DNA from: Verrucomicrobiota bacterium
Lineage (GTDB): Bacteria > Verrucomicrobiota > Verrucomicrobiia > Chthoniobacterales > JAFAMB01
Assembly (NCBI GenBank): GCA_019239825.1
Contig: JAFAZK010000078.1
Location: forward strand, 1 to 40,735
Reading direction: 5' to 3'
Length of the DNA: 40,735 nucleotides
The notes beneath the pieces were generated by a model, which saw only the letters and a program-made list of their open reading frames with translations, had not been told where the DNA came from and ran no database searches. How positions within the stretch are numbered: position 1 is the stretch's first letter; every line of letters starts with the position of its first letter. This document shows, piece by piece, positions 27,050-35,851 of this stretch. Position numbers and translations under genes: made by a program.

Positions 27050-27658
27050 GTGTTCACTGGAATCGTAGAAACCACTGGTCAAATCAACCGCGCGGAACCG
27101 ACTTCAAACGGAGGCACCCAGTTGGTAATCGGCACCCAACTGGCTACCGAATTGGAGATCGGAGCCAGCTTAGCCTTAAACGGCTGCTGCCTGACCGTTA
27201 CCGCCGTAAATGGGTCCGAGATTCGATTTGATTTACTAGGCGAAACGTTACGGCGAACCAATTTGGGAGACCTTAAGCCGGGGGATGTAATCAATCTGGA
27301 GCGACCTATGCTCGCAAATGGCCGGTTCGATGGGCACGTTGTGCAGGGGCATATCGACACCACGGCTCGGATTGAATCTATTGAACCCGTCGGCAGCGAT
27401 CATCGAGTCGAGGTTGCTCTTCCCGAGTCATTTTCGCGGTACGTGGTCTTCAAAGGGTCTGTTGCTATAGATGGTATCAGCCTCACCGTGGCGGAATTGA
27501 ATCCTGATCGTTTTGTTGTGTGGATTATCCCCCACACTTGGCGGGTGACAAACTTGCATCAACGAAGACCGGGCGACCACGTGAACCTGGAATTCGATCT
27601 CATTGCAAAGTATGTCGAACGGATGTTGAGCGCCCAATCAGCACCGCTATCCTCATGA
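27050..27658 (+). CDS. ribE: Riboflavin synthase, alpha subunit
   Basis: Dismutates two 6,7-dimethyl-8-ribityllumazine molecules to riboflavin. The 202 residues show the tandem lumazine-binding folds: MFTGIVETTG opening, SLALNGCCLTVTAV and FDLLGETLRRTNLGDLKPGDVINLERPML in the first; DGHVVQGHIDTTARI, GSVAIDGISLTVAEL and IPHTWRVTNL in the second. The start is GTG at 27050 (GTG TTC ACT GGA), because MFTG is the invariant beginning; no ATG fits. No FMN riboswitch was recognised, as the upstream region is a word-repeat hairpin. Other rib genes are absent. Confidence 0.95.
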   Translation: MFTGIVETTGQINRAEPTSNGGTQLVIGTQLATELEIGASLALNGCCLTVTAVNGSEIRFDLLGETLRRTNLGDLKPGDVINLERPMLANGRFDGHVVQGHIDTTARIESIEPVGSDHRVEVALPESFSRYVVFKGSVAIDGISLTVAELNPDRFVVWIIPHTWRVTNLHQRRPGDHVNLEFDLIAKYVERMLSAQSAPLSS

Positions 27659-27667
27659 ACGGCGCGC

Positions 27668-27995
27668 CTGGAGGGGAGCCGCTTTCGCCCGCGGCTGTTC
27701 GAGCGCCATAGAGTCTGGAGGGGAGCCGCTTTCGCCTGTACCGACTCGAACGCGCAAATTTTAGCAGACTGCGGGTAGACAGACCGAATCGCGTGATTAA
27801 CAAGCGGCTCCCGCGAACGGCTCCTGATGCGACCACAGCCTGCCGACTCCGAAAAACGGGCATCGCCATGGGGGAGTTTACGCCGTGGGTTGTTTCCGGG
27901 AGCCGCCTGCTAGTTAAACTTTCCGGTGTCTCCGAATTTATTCTCTCTGCTCCTGTCTCAAGGTTTCGCGACGCCGAAAAGCGGTTCCCCTCCAG
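27668..27995. repeat. Four-box inverted-repeat element, copy III (first box duplicated)
   Basis: Box A occurs twice (27668-27685 and 27715-27732, both CTGGAGGGGAGCCGCTTT). B' AACAAGCGGCTCCCGCGAAC is at 27799-27818, B (TTCCGGGAGCCGCCTGCTAG) at 27893-27912 and A' AAAGCGGTTCCCCTCCAG at 27978-27995. It fills the 344-bp gap between the convergent ribE and GGQ genes. The inter-box sequence matches copy II in several blocks. No gene is present. Confidence 0.85.
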
Positions 27996-28002
27996 TCAGC
28001 GG

Positions 28003-28404
28003 TTAATCCGCGTTCCTCGGTGCGCGGCGCTGCTTTTTCGTACTCGCCCGGTGTTCTTTCATTTCCCGAATTTTACGCTTCAGAGCCGCTGGACGGGGAG
28101 AACGCCGGCGCCGAGCCTTCTCTTTTTCCGCGATGCGCCGGTTTCTGGCGTCAATTTCTCGTTGCTCCAACAATTCGATCAAGCGGAGGACCGCGAGGGA
28201 TCGGTTCTGGTGCTGTGAGCGAGAATCACTGACGGTTACGGACAATCCGGTGGGAATGTGTCGCAAAGTGACGGCCGTTGATACCTTATTAACGTTTTGA
28301 CCGCCCGGTCCCCTCGATCGGGCGAAGAACTCCGTAAACTGTGACTCGTTGAACCCGAGCCGGTGAAGTCGCTCCAGGACACGTTGTTCAACGAAAAGTG
28401 GCAT
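28003..28404 (-). CDS. Stand-alone GGQ peptidyl-tRNA hydrolase (ArfB/PrfH-like release factor)
   Basis: Probably hydrolyses peptidyl-tRNA on stalled ribosomes. The 133 residues consist of only the class-I release-factor catalytic domain: [18 protein letters not shown] with the GGQ at 34-36, then [22 protein letters not shown]. Codon-recognition domains are missing, as in ArfB (YaeJ), and the tail (residues 95-133) is strongly basic, which in ArfB enters the mRNA channel. The N-terminal [24 protein letters not shown] helix is longer than in E. coli ArfB, so PrfH-type or a phylum-specific relative is possible. It converges on ribE and is divergent from sucC. Confidence 0.85.
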   Translation of the reverse strand: MPLFVEQRVLERLHRLGFNESQFTEFFARSRGPGGQNVNKVSTAVTLRHIPTGLSVTVSDSRSQHQNRSLAVLRLIELLEQREIDARNRRIAEKEKARRRRSPRPAALKRKIREMKEHRASTKKQRRAPRNAD

Positions 28405-28855
28405 GGAACAACAAGGTCACAAAGCTCACGAAAAGACAAAGTCATTCACAAAAGGTCAGTCGGAATGATTTTTACAGCAAGGCCGCGAAGGCCACAGAGC
28501 GGCAAAGCTGCAAGCAACGAGACAAAAACAGGAGGGCGCAGAACTCGCAGAGGTGAATTCGAACGTCTTGCTTAGGGGCGACATGAAACCTCAGTCGACT
28601 AATCCTCTGCGGACTCTGCGAGCTCCTGTTTAGATTTTTTTGTCTGTGGAATCCCGGCGAGAATCCCTGATCTGCTCGACTCTTCTGTCTCAGATCTTTG
28701 CGGCCTCTGTGGCCTTCTTGTAAAAAATCTGTCCATCTTTTTGTCCTCGCGCGAAATTCCCTCCATTTGGGTAGATTGCGCCGACTTGACGCCATTCGCG
28801 GCCAGACCTATGTAGGCGTCAGGTCGGCCGGTTCAGGTCGTCTTTCGTTCTCCTC
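28405..28855. other. Divergent gap occupied by nested word repeats
   Basis: Between the GGQ gene and sucC. Most of it is the inverted element 28467-28729, preceded by an AAGGTCAC/AAAGCTCACG/CAAAAGGTCAG low-complexity stretch (28411-28462). No credible coding region; minus-strand frames here translate the repeats. The last 120 bp presumably hold the suc promoter. Confidence 0.5.
28467..28729. repeat. Nested low-complexity inverted arms (AAGGCCACAGAG and GCAGAG words)
   Basis: The outer arms 28467-28509 and 28693-28729 are reverse complements built on AAGGCCACAGAGG and GCAAAG words, the left arm having an extra 10-bp unit. The inner arms 28523-28553 and 28602-28634 pair on ACAGGAG, CGCAGA and CGCAGAGG. 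Two different words are thus nested in one structure. Confidence 0.75.
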
Positions 28856-30043
28856 ATGAATATCCACGAATATCAGGCCAAAGAGCTTTTCCAACGGTTC
28901 GGGGTTGCCTCTCCGAAGGGTGTACCGGCTGATACGCCGGAAGAGGCGGAAAAAGTAGCCGCTGATCTCAAGACGTCCCACCTCGTAGTTAAAGCGCAAA
29001 TTCATGCGGGAGGTAGAGGCAAAGGCACTTTCAAAAACGGGCTTAAGGGCGGTGTACGGCTTTGTTCCACGCCGGCCGAGGCGCGGGAACTCGCCCAGAA
29101 CATGTTGGGTCACTATCTAGTAACAAATCAGACCGGTCCGGATGGCCGGCTGGTTCGTAAGGTGATGGTAGCAGAGTCGGTCGAGATCCAGCGTGAGGTT
29201 TATTTTGCCATATTAATGGATCGCGAAAGCGGCGTGCCGGTAGTGGTCGTCAGCACTGAAGGCGGGGTCGACATTGAAACGGTCGCCGAAAAGTCGCCCG
29301 ACAAGATTTACAGAGAAAAAGTGCCTCCGCTTTTAGGTATGCCGCCGTACATGGCGTTGAAACTTGCGCGGCAACTCGAGTTTTCCGGTGACCAGTTGAA
29401 AGCGGCCGCGAAACTCATCATGAACGTCTATAAGCTGTTCAGTACGCTGGATTGTTCACTGGTGGAGATCAATCCGCTGGTAGTGACGAAGAGCGGCGAA
29501 GTGCTGGCGTTGGATGCAAAGTTCGAGTTTGACGATAATGCGCTCTATCGGCACCCAGAAATCGTGGCTATGCGGGACGAAAACGAAGAGGACCCGCGCG
29601 AGGTGGAAGCGTCGAAATTCAGCCTCAATTATATCGGTCTGGATGGGAACATCGCTTGTCTGGTGAACGGCGCCGGCTTGGCCATGGCGACAATGGATAT
29701 TGTCAAATACGCTGGCGGCCGCCCTGCTAATTTCCTAGACGTTGGAGGAGGCGCCAGTGAGGAACAGGTGACTGAGGCGTTCAAAATCCTAGTTTCGGAT
29801 AAGAACGTAAAAGCGATCTTGGTGAACATCTTCGGAGGGATCATGCGCTGTGATGTGATCGCTCAGGGAATCATTAATGCCGTTAAAGCCGTGACGCTGC
29901 CAGTGCCGCTAGTGGTCCGGCTAGAGGGTACCAACGTCGATCAAGGCAAGAAGCTTTTGACGGAGTCGAAACTCCCGATTCGAGCGGCAGCGGATTTAGC
30001 CGAAGCGGCAAAGCTAGTGGTTGCAGCTGCGAAAGGAGCCTAG
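28856..30043 (+). CDS. sucC: Succinate-CoA ligase (ADP- or GDP-forming), beta subunit
   Basis: Beta subunit of the TCA-cycle enzyme that interconverts succinyl-CoA and succinate with nucleotide phosphorylation. The 395 residues begin with [17 protein letters not shown], then the ATP-grasp fold with [48 protein letters not shown], and the CoA-ligase domain with [17 protein letters not shown] and [21 protein letters not shown] at 28856 is fixed by the invariant start. It leads an operon sucC, VOC gene, sucD, probably gltA. Confidence 0.97.
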   Translation: MNIHEYQAKELFQRFGVASPKGVPADTPEEAEKVAADLKTSHLVVKAQIHAGGRGKGTFKNGLKGGVRLCSTPAEARELAQNMLGHYLVTNQTGPDGRLVRKVMVAESVEIQREVYFAILMDRESGVPVVVVSTEGGVDIETVAEKSPDKIYREKVPPLLGMPPYMALKLARQLEFSGDQLKAAAKLIMNVYKLFSTLDCSLVEINPLVVTKSGEVLALDAKFEFDDNALYRHPEIVAMRDENEEDPREVEASKFSLNYIGLDGNIACLVNGAGLAMATMDIVKYAGGRPANFLDVGGGASEEQVTEAFKILVSDKNVKAILVNIFGGIMRCDVIAQGIINAVKAVTLPVPLVVRLEGTNVDQGKKLLTESKLPIRAAADLAEAAKLVVAAAKGA

Positions 30044-30069
30044 CGAATCCGACTTTTTAAGAGGTCACC

Positions 30070-30438
30070 ATGCAAATCGCAGAAGTCGCTTTCATTGGCT
30101 ACCCGGTAACGGATGCCGAACGAGCCCGTAAGTTTTACGAAGGGGTGCTGGGCCTGTCGCCGTCCCGGACGTTTGGCGGTGGCGATTCCGTTTGGATCGA
30201 ATACGACCTTGGGGCCACCACCTTTGCCATCAGCAATATGGCAAAAGAGAATTGGAAGCCGTCATCCGACGGCGCGATCGTAGCGTTCGAAGTGGTTGAT
30301 TTTGACGCTGCTATCACTGAGCTCAAGGAGAAAAAAATAACTTTTGCGCACGAACCCATGGAAACCCCGGTGTGTTGGATGGCGGTGATCGCTGATCCGG
30401 ACGGAAACAAATTAACAGTTCATAAACGACACGGTTAA
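30070..30438 (+). CDS. VOC (glyoxalase/bleomycin-resistance) fold protein between sucC and sucD
   Basis: A 122-residue protein with two beta-alpha-beta-beta-beta modules: [25 protein letters not shown] at the start, [23 protein letters not shown] in the middle and [17 protein letters not shown] at the end. The positions that hold metal ligands in glyoxalase I or methylmalonyl-CoA epimerase appear substituted: Phe8 for the first His, Ile/Val in the HHIAFEV-like strand, and Thr116 for the Glu after DPDGN. A metal-free binding or antioxidant role is therefore likelier than epimerase activity. GAGG lies 8 bp before the ATG. It is 26 bp after sucC and 14 bp before sucD, so clearly part of the operon. 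Substrate unknown. Confidence 0.88.
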   Translation: MQIAEVAFIGYPVTDAERARKFYEGVLGLSPSRTFGGGDSVWIEYDLGATTFAISNMAKENWKPSSDGAIVAFEVVDFDAAITELKEKKITFAHEPMETPVCWMAVIADPDGNKLTVHKRHG

Positions 30439-30452
30439 AACCCCTAGAACAA

Positions 30453-31328
30453 ATGTCTATCCTGGTTAATCGAAATACGCGACTCCTGGTGCAGGGAATC
30501 ACAGGCCAATCTGGCGCTTTTCACGCCCGCGGCTGCATGGAATACGGCACAAACGTCGTTGCCGGTGTCACCCCAGGGAAAGGAAAACAGAGCTTTGATG
30601 GCAAGGTGCCGATTTATGACACTGTCAGCGAGGCGCGGAAGCAGACCGGCTGCAATGCCACCATGATTTTCGTACCGGCGCCTTTTGCTGCCGACGCGAT
30701 TCTTGAAGCTGCCGATGCCGGCGTTGAGCTAATCGTTTGTATCACGGAAGGAATCCCGGTCATGGACATGATGCGGGTAAAAGAAATGTTAAAGACTTCT
30801 AAGAGCCGGTTGATCGGTCCGAATTGCCCTGGAATCATCACTCCCGGTGAATGTAAGATCGGCATCATGCCGGGCTACATTCACAAGCGGGGTAACGTGG
30901 GCGTGATATCGCGATCCGGTACTTTGACTTATGAAGCCGTGTGGCAGCTTACCCAGCGAGGATATGGGCAATCGACCTGTATCGGGGTTGGCGGTGATCC
31001 TATCCATGGGACGTCGCATCTGGACGCGGTCAAAATGTTCGCCGAAGATTCAGAAACGAAGGCTTTGATTTTGATCGGGGAAATCGGAGGTAGCGGCGAG
31101 GAAGAAGCGGCCGCTTGGATTCAGACGAATCTTAAGAAACCCGCATGTGCCTTTATTGCGGGTGCAACGGCGCCTCCCGGCCGGAGGATGGGACACGCGG
31201 GCGCCATAGTTGCCGGCAGTAGTGGAACGGCAGCTGCTAAGATTGAAGCCATGAAGGCGGCGGGGATTGCTGTAGCGGAAACCCCGGCCGCAATCGCTGA
31301 AACACTAATTAAAATATTTAAGAATTAA
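30453..31328 (+). CDS. sucD: Succinate-CoA ligase, alpha subunit
   Basis: Alpha subunit carrying the CoA-binding Rossmann fold and the phosphohistidine. The 291 residues begin [34 protein letters not shown], contain [20 protein letters not shown] and [14 protein letters not shown], and place the phosphorylated histidine at 248 in [14 protein letters not shown] at 30453 agrees with the family. It completes the enzyme with sucC, from which it is separated only by the VOC gene. Confidence 0.97.
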   Translation: MSILVNRNTRLLVQGITGQSGAFHARGCMEYGTNVVAGVTPGKGKQSFDGKVPIYDTVSEARKQTGCNATMIFVPAPFAADAILEAADAGVELIVCITEGIPVMDMMRVKEMLKTSKSRLIGPNCPGIITPGECKIGIMPGYIHKRGNVGVISRSGTLTYEAVWQLTQRGYGQSTCIGVGGDPIHGTSHLDAVKMFAEDSETKALILIGEIGGSGEEEAAAWIQTNLKKPACAFIAGATAPPGRRMGHAGAIVAGSSGTAAAKIEAMKAAGIAVAETPAAIAETLIKIFKN

Positions 31329-31337
31329 GGACTTAGA

Positions 31338-31404
31338 GCTCCGCAGGAGCGAAATCTTCGGAGGGTTAAGAGTTAAGACGATAGCCCCATAGGAGCAGAA
31401 TCTT
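31338..31404. repeat. GCTCC-N3-GGAGC mini-hairpin repeats between sucD and citrate synthase
   Basis: GCTCCGCAGGAGC (31338-31350) is a 5-bp stem, 3-nt loop palindrome followed by GAAATCTT. A degenerate second copy, CCCATAGGAGCAGAATCTT, follows near 31386-31404, with a GGTTAAGAGTTAAG word between. The same palindrome recurs twice on the far side of the citrate synthase gene. Confidence 0.5.
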
Positions 31405-31412
31405 TATAGCTT

Positions 31413-32540
31413 ATGAGCCAGTTTGCGAGAGGATTAGAAGGGGTGGTCGCTAACGAGACCCGTTTGGGTGACGTCCGCGGGCAAGAGGGTCAGCTCATTT
31501 ATTGTGGTTACGAGATCAATGAATTAGCCGGGAAAGTTTCCTTCGAAGAAGTTGTCTATCTTTTGTGGAACAATCGGCTTCCCAAGCAGGCTGAACTGGC
31601 CGAATTCAAGCGACAACTCGCCGACGAACGTGAGCTGCCGGCGCAAGTCATTGAGTTCATAAAATCGACACCTCGAACAGCGCTACCGATCGACGTCTTG
31701 CGGACCGCCACGTCGATGCTTGGATTGCACGATCCGAGTCTGTTGCTGGACGATAGTTTAGCCGCTAACCATCGCAGAGCGATGGCGATTCTCGCTAAAG
31801 TCAGCGTGATCGTCGCCTATTTCCATCGAGCCAGAAACGGTCTCGATTTACCCAAGATTAGAAAAGATCTGGGCGAAGCCGCCCATTTCCTTTACCTGCT
31901 CGACGGTTCCGAACCCTCTCCAAAGAAAGTCGAGACGTTGGATGTCGCCTATGTTCTCCATGCCGAACACGGGATGAATGCCTCGACTTTCAGCGCACGG
32001 GTCACGATTTCGACACTCACCGATATTTATTCCGCGATGACCGCAGCGATTGCGACCTTGAAAGGACCTCTGCATGGCGGGGCAAATGAAGGCGTGATCC
32101 ACATGCTGCAGGAGATTGGTGATCCCGAAAATGTCGATGCCTACGTAGAGAAAGCCTTGGCCGAAAAGAAACGGATTATGGGTATCGGGCATCGCGTTTA
32201 TAAGGTGCTCGATCCGCGCGCGCCTCATCTTCAGCGGATGGCGATCGAGTTGAGCAGCGAGCTTGGCGAACCGAAATGGATTGCCATGTCAGAGCGGATC
32301 GCCGCGTTAATGAAAGAGAAAAAAGGACTTTACGCGAACGTCGATTTCTACTCGGCCACGGTTTATTATTCTCTAGGAATTCCAACCGATCTGTTCACCC
32401 CGCTCTTCGCGATCTCGCGTACCGGAGGTTGGACGGCGCATATTCTGGAACAGCTCGCCGATAACCGCTTGTACAGGCCGCTAAGCCAATATGTAGGCGA
32501 CCCGGTCGGCCGACAATTCGTGCCGATTGAGCAGCGGTAG
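31413..32540 (+). CDS. gltA: Citrate synthase (type II-like short form; 2-methylcitrate synthase possible)
   Basis: Condenses oxaloacetate with acetyl-CoA (or propionyl-CoA for a methylcitrate synthase). The 375 residues are the short form found in many non-proteobacteria. Catalytic residues are visible: His221 in LKGPLHGGANEG, His260 in GIGHRVYK and Asp311 in YANVDFYSATVYYSLG. HAEHGMNASTFSARV (183-197) is the substrate loop. It starts with ATG at 31413 (MSQFARGLEGVVANETRLGDV), 84 bp after sucD, with mini-hairpins between. Without prp genes nearby, TCA-cycle citrate synthase is the better guess. Confidence 0.93.
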   Translation: MSQFARGLEGVVANETRLGDVRGQEGQLIYCGYEINELAGKVSFEEVVYLLWNNRLPKQAELAEFKRQLADERELPAQVIEFIKSTPRTALPIDVLRTATSMLGLHDPSLLLDDSLAANHRRAMAILAKVSVIVAYFHRARNGLDLPKIRKDLGEAAHFLYLLDGSEPSPKKVETLDVAYVLHAEHGMNASTFSARVTISTLTDIYSAMTAAIATLKGPLHGGANEGVIHMLQEIGDPENVDAYVEKALAEKKRIMGIGHRVYKVLDPRAPHLQRMAIELSSELGEPKWIAMSERIAALMKEKKGLYANVDFYSATVYYSLGIPTDLFTPLFAISRTGGWTAHILEQLADNRLYRPLSQYVGDPVGRQFVPIEQR

Positions 32541-32877
32541 CGAGGTGAAGGTGACATAGCAGCGACGCCCTGAGGGGAGCCACTTTTTCGCGGGGTACGG
32601 CCTAATCGTGGTAGCGGCATCTAGGGTGAATTGAGGCGCGCAAATATTGTTCGATTTATGCCGCTCCGACGGAGCTAGCGCGCAATTTTTTACGGCAGAG
32701 CCATAAAGGTTTTGCTCCTACGGAGCAGGTTCTGCCGTGTGACGTTTACGCCCTTCTATTCAGTGCAAAAATCTGCCGCCTGCAGCGAGCCTTTCTACTG
32801 GACACGATACCGACGCAAACCGGCGGAGAACGGAAAATTTTGACTGATGACGATGATGATGCATTCTCGCCTACTCG
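32541..32877. repeat. Repeat-rich gap after citrate synthase
   Basis: An orphan degenerate box of the four-box element (GAGGGGAGCCACTTT, 32571-32585), GCTCCGACGGAGC (32663-32675), and a larger hairpin with stem ACGGCAGAGCC (32692-32702)/GGTTCTGCCGT (32728-32738) enclosing GCTCCTACGGAGC (32714-32726). No T-run follows on the plus strand, so termination is uncertain. No gene in the 337 bp; an in-frame stop at 32857 rules out an earlier start for the next gene. Confidence 0.6.
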
Positions 32878-34434
32878 GTGGCAAAACTAATTCGGTCCTT
32901 CAGCTCCTCTGCAGCTAAGGTGCTTGCTTTCATCGGCCGGCATCCTACGCCGATCCTGGTTTTACCGTCCCTTTGGCTCCTTGCTCGGTATTTGCCCTTC
33001 TGGAAGGACATCGATGCCACGGTTCAACTGCTCGCATCGGCGTATGACGACAATCTCTTGCATTTCCCACCGCTCTATTCCTTTCTGGGTCGAGTCCCAT
33101 TTTTTGTCATCGATAGCATCCTGAGCGGACATGCGCCGGGGATCTTTGAGCGACAGCATCCTTCACTGGCGGCTGTCTATGGCTTGGTCGTGCTCCAACA
33201 TGCCGGCCTATGGCTGGCTTTGCGATATTTCATTTTTTCATTTTCTGCCCGCGATATCGCTCGCGGTTGCGTCACCCTTTTATTGGCGTCGATCGCCAGT
33301 TTCTATGCTTTCGCTCACACCTGCGGCTCCGAGGCGATGACTCCTGTCGCTTACTTTCTGGTTTTCGGAGCTGGTATCCGAGTCTTACTGACGCGTGCGA
33401 CTTGGATTTCGTGGGTGATTTACACAGCGGCCTTGTTCTTGGCGGCAGGCTCACGCCACATCAATCTGATCCTCCTGATCTGGTTGCCCGGAACCGTAGT
33501 TCTTCTGTGGCTCTGGTCGTTCCTGCCTTTTTCTAGAAGCTTGCCAGCCAGTTCTCAGCGCTCTCGCTCGTTCCCGGCGCTCACGGCGTTGACGGCGTTT
33601 CTCTGTACCGCGGCCGCGTTCGGCGCTGATAAGATCGTGCTTAGTACCTTGTGTCACCAATTCGGCGTAATCGAACGCTCCAGCCTCGGTTCTGCAATGA
33701 GCGGCCGCATCGGAACCTGGGTGGATAGGCTGTCTCCGGAACGAAAACGCGCGTTGCTCGATTCTGTCCAACGGCTAACCAACGATACCCTAGTTAAGCT
33801 GACGATCCAATTCCAGATCGAGATCGGTTCTTATGACAAAGGGACTGGAGCTGCGCTAGCAGACGCGCTACAGGTACGAGGGTTCGCTGGCGAGAAATTG
33901 TTGGCTCTGAAGGACCAGCTTATTTCCCAGTCGTCTTTTTGCTTTTATCGAACGCTCGATTTTGGCCTGATAAAGGAAATCTTTAGCGACTTCTGGCGCG
34001 GATTCTTTCCGACAAATGATCAAGGCATCGCCATTGCGGCGCCGAAAGCCACGTTTTTCTCGCTAGAGCGCATCAACCAAAATCCGAGTGATTGGGAGGG
34101 TATCAAAGAATCCCCAATTTTTGTTCCTTCCACCGCGAAGGCAACTCTTGAACGGGCAACCACGGACAATATGATTCGGCACTGGCGTTGGCTGCCGATC
34201 CTGGCGTGGACACTCCTGTTCCTTGGCTTTGGCTCATGGCGGGCGGCCCGTGGCTTCCTGCCGGGGCGGTATCTGTTCGTTGGGCTCACCATCCTCGGCA
34301 TTGGAACTCTGGTTTATGCGGCTAATTGTGTTTGCATTTATACTCTGCCTCGGTATGCGTTGCCGTTACTGGTGGCCGTGATTGCATTTGGCTGTTTGGT
34401 AAGCGCAGGCTCTTCGGCTGATAAATTAACTTGA
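32878..34434 (+). CDS. Polytopic membrane protein, probable GT-C-type glycosyltransferase
   Basis: A 518-residue protein with about ten hydrophobic segments, starting at ILVLPSLWLLARYL and ending with YALPLLVAVIAFGCLV. The first extracytoplasmic loop holds an acidic patch (KDIDATVQLL, YDDNLLHFPPLYS), where GT-C enzymes have catalytic aspartates, and a soluble portion spans about residues 265-425. I do not recognise a specific family. GTG at 32878 is the first start after the in-frame stop. It lies 16 bp upstream of a GT2 enzyme of the dolichol/polyprenyl-phosphate type, the normal source of GT-C lipid-linked donors, which is the main support for the call. Confidence 0.65.
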   Translation: MAKLIRSFSSSAAKVLAFIGRHPTPILVLPSLWLLARYLPFWKDIDATVQLLASAYDDNLLHFPPLYSFLGRVPFFVIDSILSGHAPGIFERQHPSLAAVYGLVVLQHAGLWLALRYFIFSFSARDIARGCVTLLLASIASFYAFAHTCGSEAMTPVAYFLVFGAGIRVLLTRATWISWVIYTAALFLAAGSRHINLILLIWLPGTVVLLWLWSFLPFSRSLPASSQRSRSFPALTALTAFLCTAAAFGADKIVLSTLCHQFGVIERSSLGSAMSGRIGTWVDRLSPERKRALLDSVQRLTNDTLVKLTIQFQIEIGSYDKGTGAALADALQVRGFAGEKLLALKDQLISQSSFCFYRTLDFGLIKEIFSDFWRGFFPTNDQGIAIAAPKATFFSLERINQNPSDWEGIKESPIFVPSTAKATLERATTDNMIRHWRWLPILAWTLLFLGFGSWRAARGFLPGRYLFVGLTILGIGTLVYAANCVCIYTLPRYALPLLVAVIAFGCLVSAGSSADKLT

Positions 34435-34450
34435 TCTGAATGCACGTTCC

Positions 34451-35674
34451 GTGAGCCGTACCGAAGACCAGATGAGCCCTACGACGATTCTCACGCCGGG
34501 CGATTGTCGACTTTCTATTCTGATGCCTTGCTTAAACGAGGCTGAAACGATCGAGTCTTGTGTGCGAAAAGCGTTGGGTAGCCTGGAAAGGCTGAATCTG
34601 GCTGGCGAGGTTGTAATAGCCGACAACGGAAGTACCGATGGATCGCGAGAGCGCGCCGAGGCATTGGGAGCTCGCATCGTCCCAGTGGCCGAACGTGGCT
34701 ACGGTGCCGCGCTTCGGGCTGGAATCATCGCCGCCAAAGGTGATTGGGTCGTCATGGGAGATGCCGACGACAGCTACGATTTCAGTCAACTCGCTTCTTT
34801 TATCAGCAAGCTCGAGGAGGGATATGATCTCGTGATGGGGTGCCGCTTACCTCAAGGCGGCGGCAAGATCATGCCGGGGGCGATGCCCTGGAAACATCGC
34901 TGGCTTGGCAATCCCGGATTGTCTTGGCTCGGACGGCTTTTCTTCCGCTCGCCTGTTACCGATATTTATTGCGGCCTTCGAGCGTTTTCTCGTGCCGCGA
35001 TTCTCCGGCTCAATCTGTTTGCTCCAGGTATGGAGTTCGCCTGCGAGATGGTGATAAAAGCGACGCTTCACGGTCTCAAAATCACCGAAGTACCCATTAC
35101 CCTGTATCAGGACGGTCGATCCAGGGCCCCGCATCTCAGGACTTGGCGGGACGGATGGCGAACCCTTCGGTTCATGCTGTTATTTTCGCCCCGCTGGTTA
35201 TTTCTCTGGCCCGGCTTAGCCCTATTTGTGATCGGACTGATCGGCATGTTGTCAATGTCGGGTGGACCCTTAGCATTTGGCCCAGTCCACGCCGAGAGAA
35301 ATTCAATGCTGGTTAGCGGGATGCTGATGCTGGTCGGTTATCAAGCCATGTTTTTCGGCTTGTTCACGAAGATCTATTCTCAGTTAATGGGGCTAAGCCC
35401 GGAGGATACGCAAGTTGAACGCTGGTTCAGGCTTTTCTCTCTGGAAAAAGGCATCTTACTCGGTCTTCTTCTAGTCGCATTCGGCGGCTCACTGTTGTTA
35501 ATCGCCATCGCCAAATGGGCTGTCGTTCACTTTGGATCGTTGAGTGGCGACGAACTTACCCCGCGTCTCGTGATCTGGAGCGTGGTAGCGACTACCCTCG
35601 GCATCCAGACCATTTTCAATAGTTTCTTTATCAGTGTTCTCGGGCTTCGAGGGAGTGGGGAGGTGAAAGGTTAG
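34451..35674 (+). CDS. GT2 family glycosyltransferase with membrane tail (polyprenyl-phosphate hexosyltransferase-like)
   Basis: Probable inverting transferase making a polyprenyl-phosphate sugar on the cytoplasmic face. Of 407 residues, the first 230 are the GT-A domain: LSILMPCLNEAETIESCVRKAL, VIADNGSTDGS, ERGYGAALRAGI and the metal-binding GDADDSYDF. It then has about four membrane segments (FLWPGLALFVIGLIGML, MLMLVGYQAMFFGLF, ILLGLLLVAFGGSLLLIAI and IQTIFNSFFISVLGL). GTG at 34451 or ATG at 34472 (MSPTTILTPG) are both possible. It forms a pair with the preceding GT-C-like gene, for glycosylation of an extracytoplasmic target. Confidence 0.88.
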   Translation: MSRTEDQMSPTTILTPGDCRLSILMPCLNEAETIESCVRKALGSLERLNLAGEVVIADNGSTDGSRERAEALGARIVPVAERGYGAALRAGIIAAKGDWVVMGDADDSYDFSQLASFISKLEEGYDLVMGCRLPQGGGKIMPGAMPWKHRWLGNPGLSWLGRLFFRSPVTDIYCGLRAFSRAAILRLNLFAPGMEFACEMVIKATLHGLKITEVPITLYQDGRSRAPHLRTWRDGWRTLRFMLLFSPRWLFLWPGLALFVIGLIGMLSMSGGPLAFGPVHAERNSMLVSGMLMLVGYQAMFFGLFTKIYSQLMGLSPEDTQVERWFRLFSLEKGILLGLLLVAFGGSLLLIAIAKWAVVHFGSLSGDELTPRLVIWSVVATTLGIQTIFNSFFISVLGLRGSGEVKG

Positions 35675-35693
35675 AAGTGATTGGTGGCCGATT

Positions 35694-35806
35694 AGCAATC
35701 AGTAATCAGTAATCAGTGAGTCAGTAATCAGAATGCTTTTTTGGGCGAGTAGATCGCTTAAAGCTCTTACTGGCTACTGATTACTGGTCACTGATTACTG
35801 ATTACT
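35694..35806. repeat. Low-complexity inverted arms (CAGTAATCAGT words) between convergent genes
   Basis: Left arm 35694-35731 repeats CAATCAGTAATCAGTAATCAG and TCAGTGAG words; right arm 35768-35806 repeats the complement TACTGATTACTGG, TCACTGATTACTGATTACT. The loop is about 36 bp. It lies between the ends of the GT2 and L,D-transpeptidase genes and could serve as a two-way terminator, though the stem is AT-rich and has no T-run. Confidence 0.75.
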
Positions 35807-35851
35807 TTGAGCCGACCTTTGCAGGCCCGAGAGTTCACAAGCGTCCGTCAA

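Noticed and set aside
30070-30438. Methylmalonyl-CoA epimerase
   Set aside because: Same fold and a tempting succinyl-CoA context, but the metal-binding residues appear to be missing.
35694-35806. CRISPR array
   Set aside because: The repeated units have no spacers, are only 7-11 bp long and are arranged as inverted arms. No cas genes are present.
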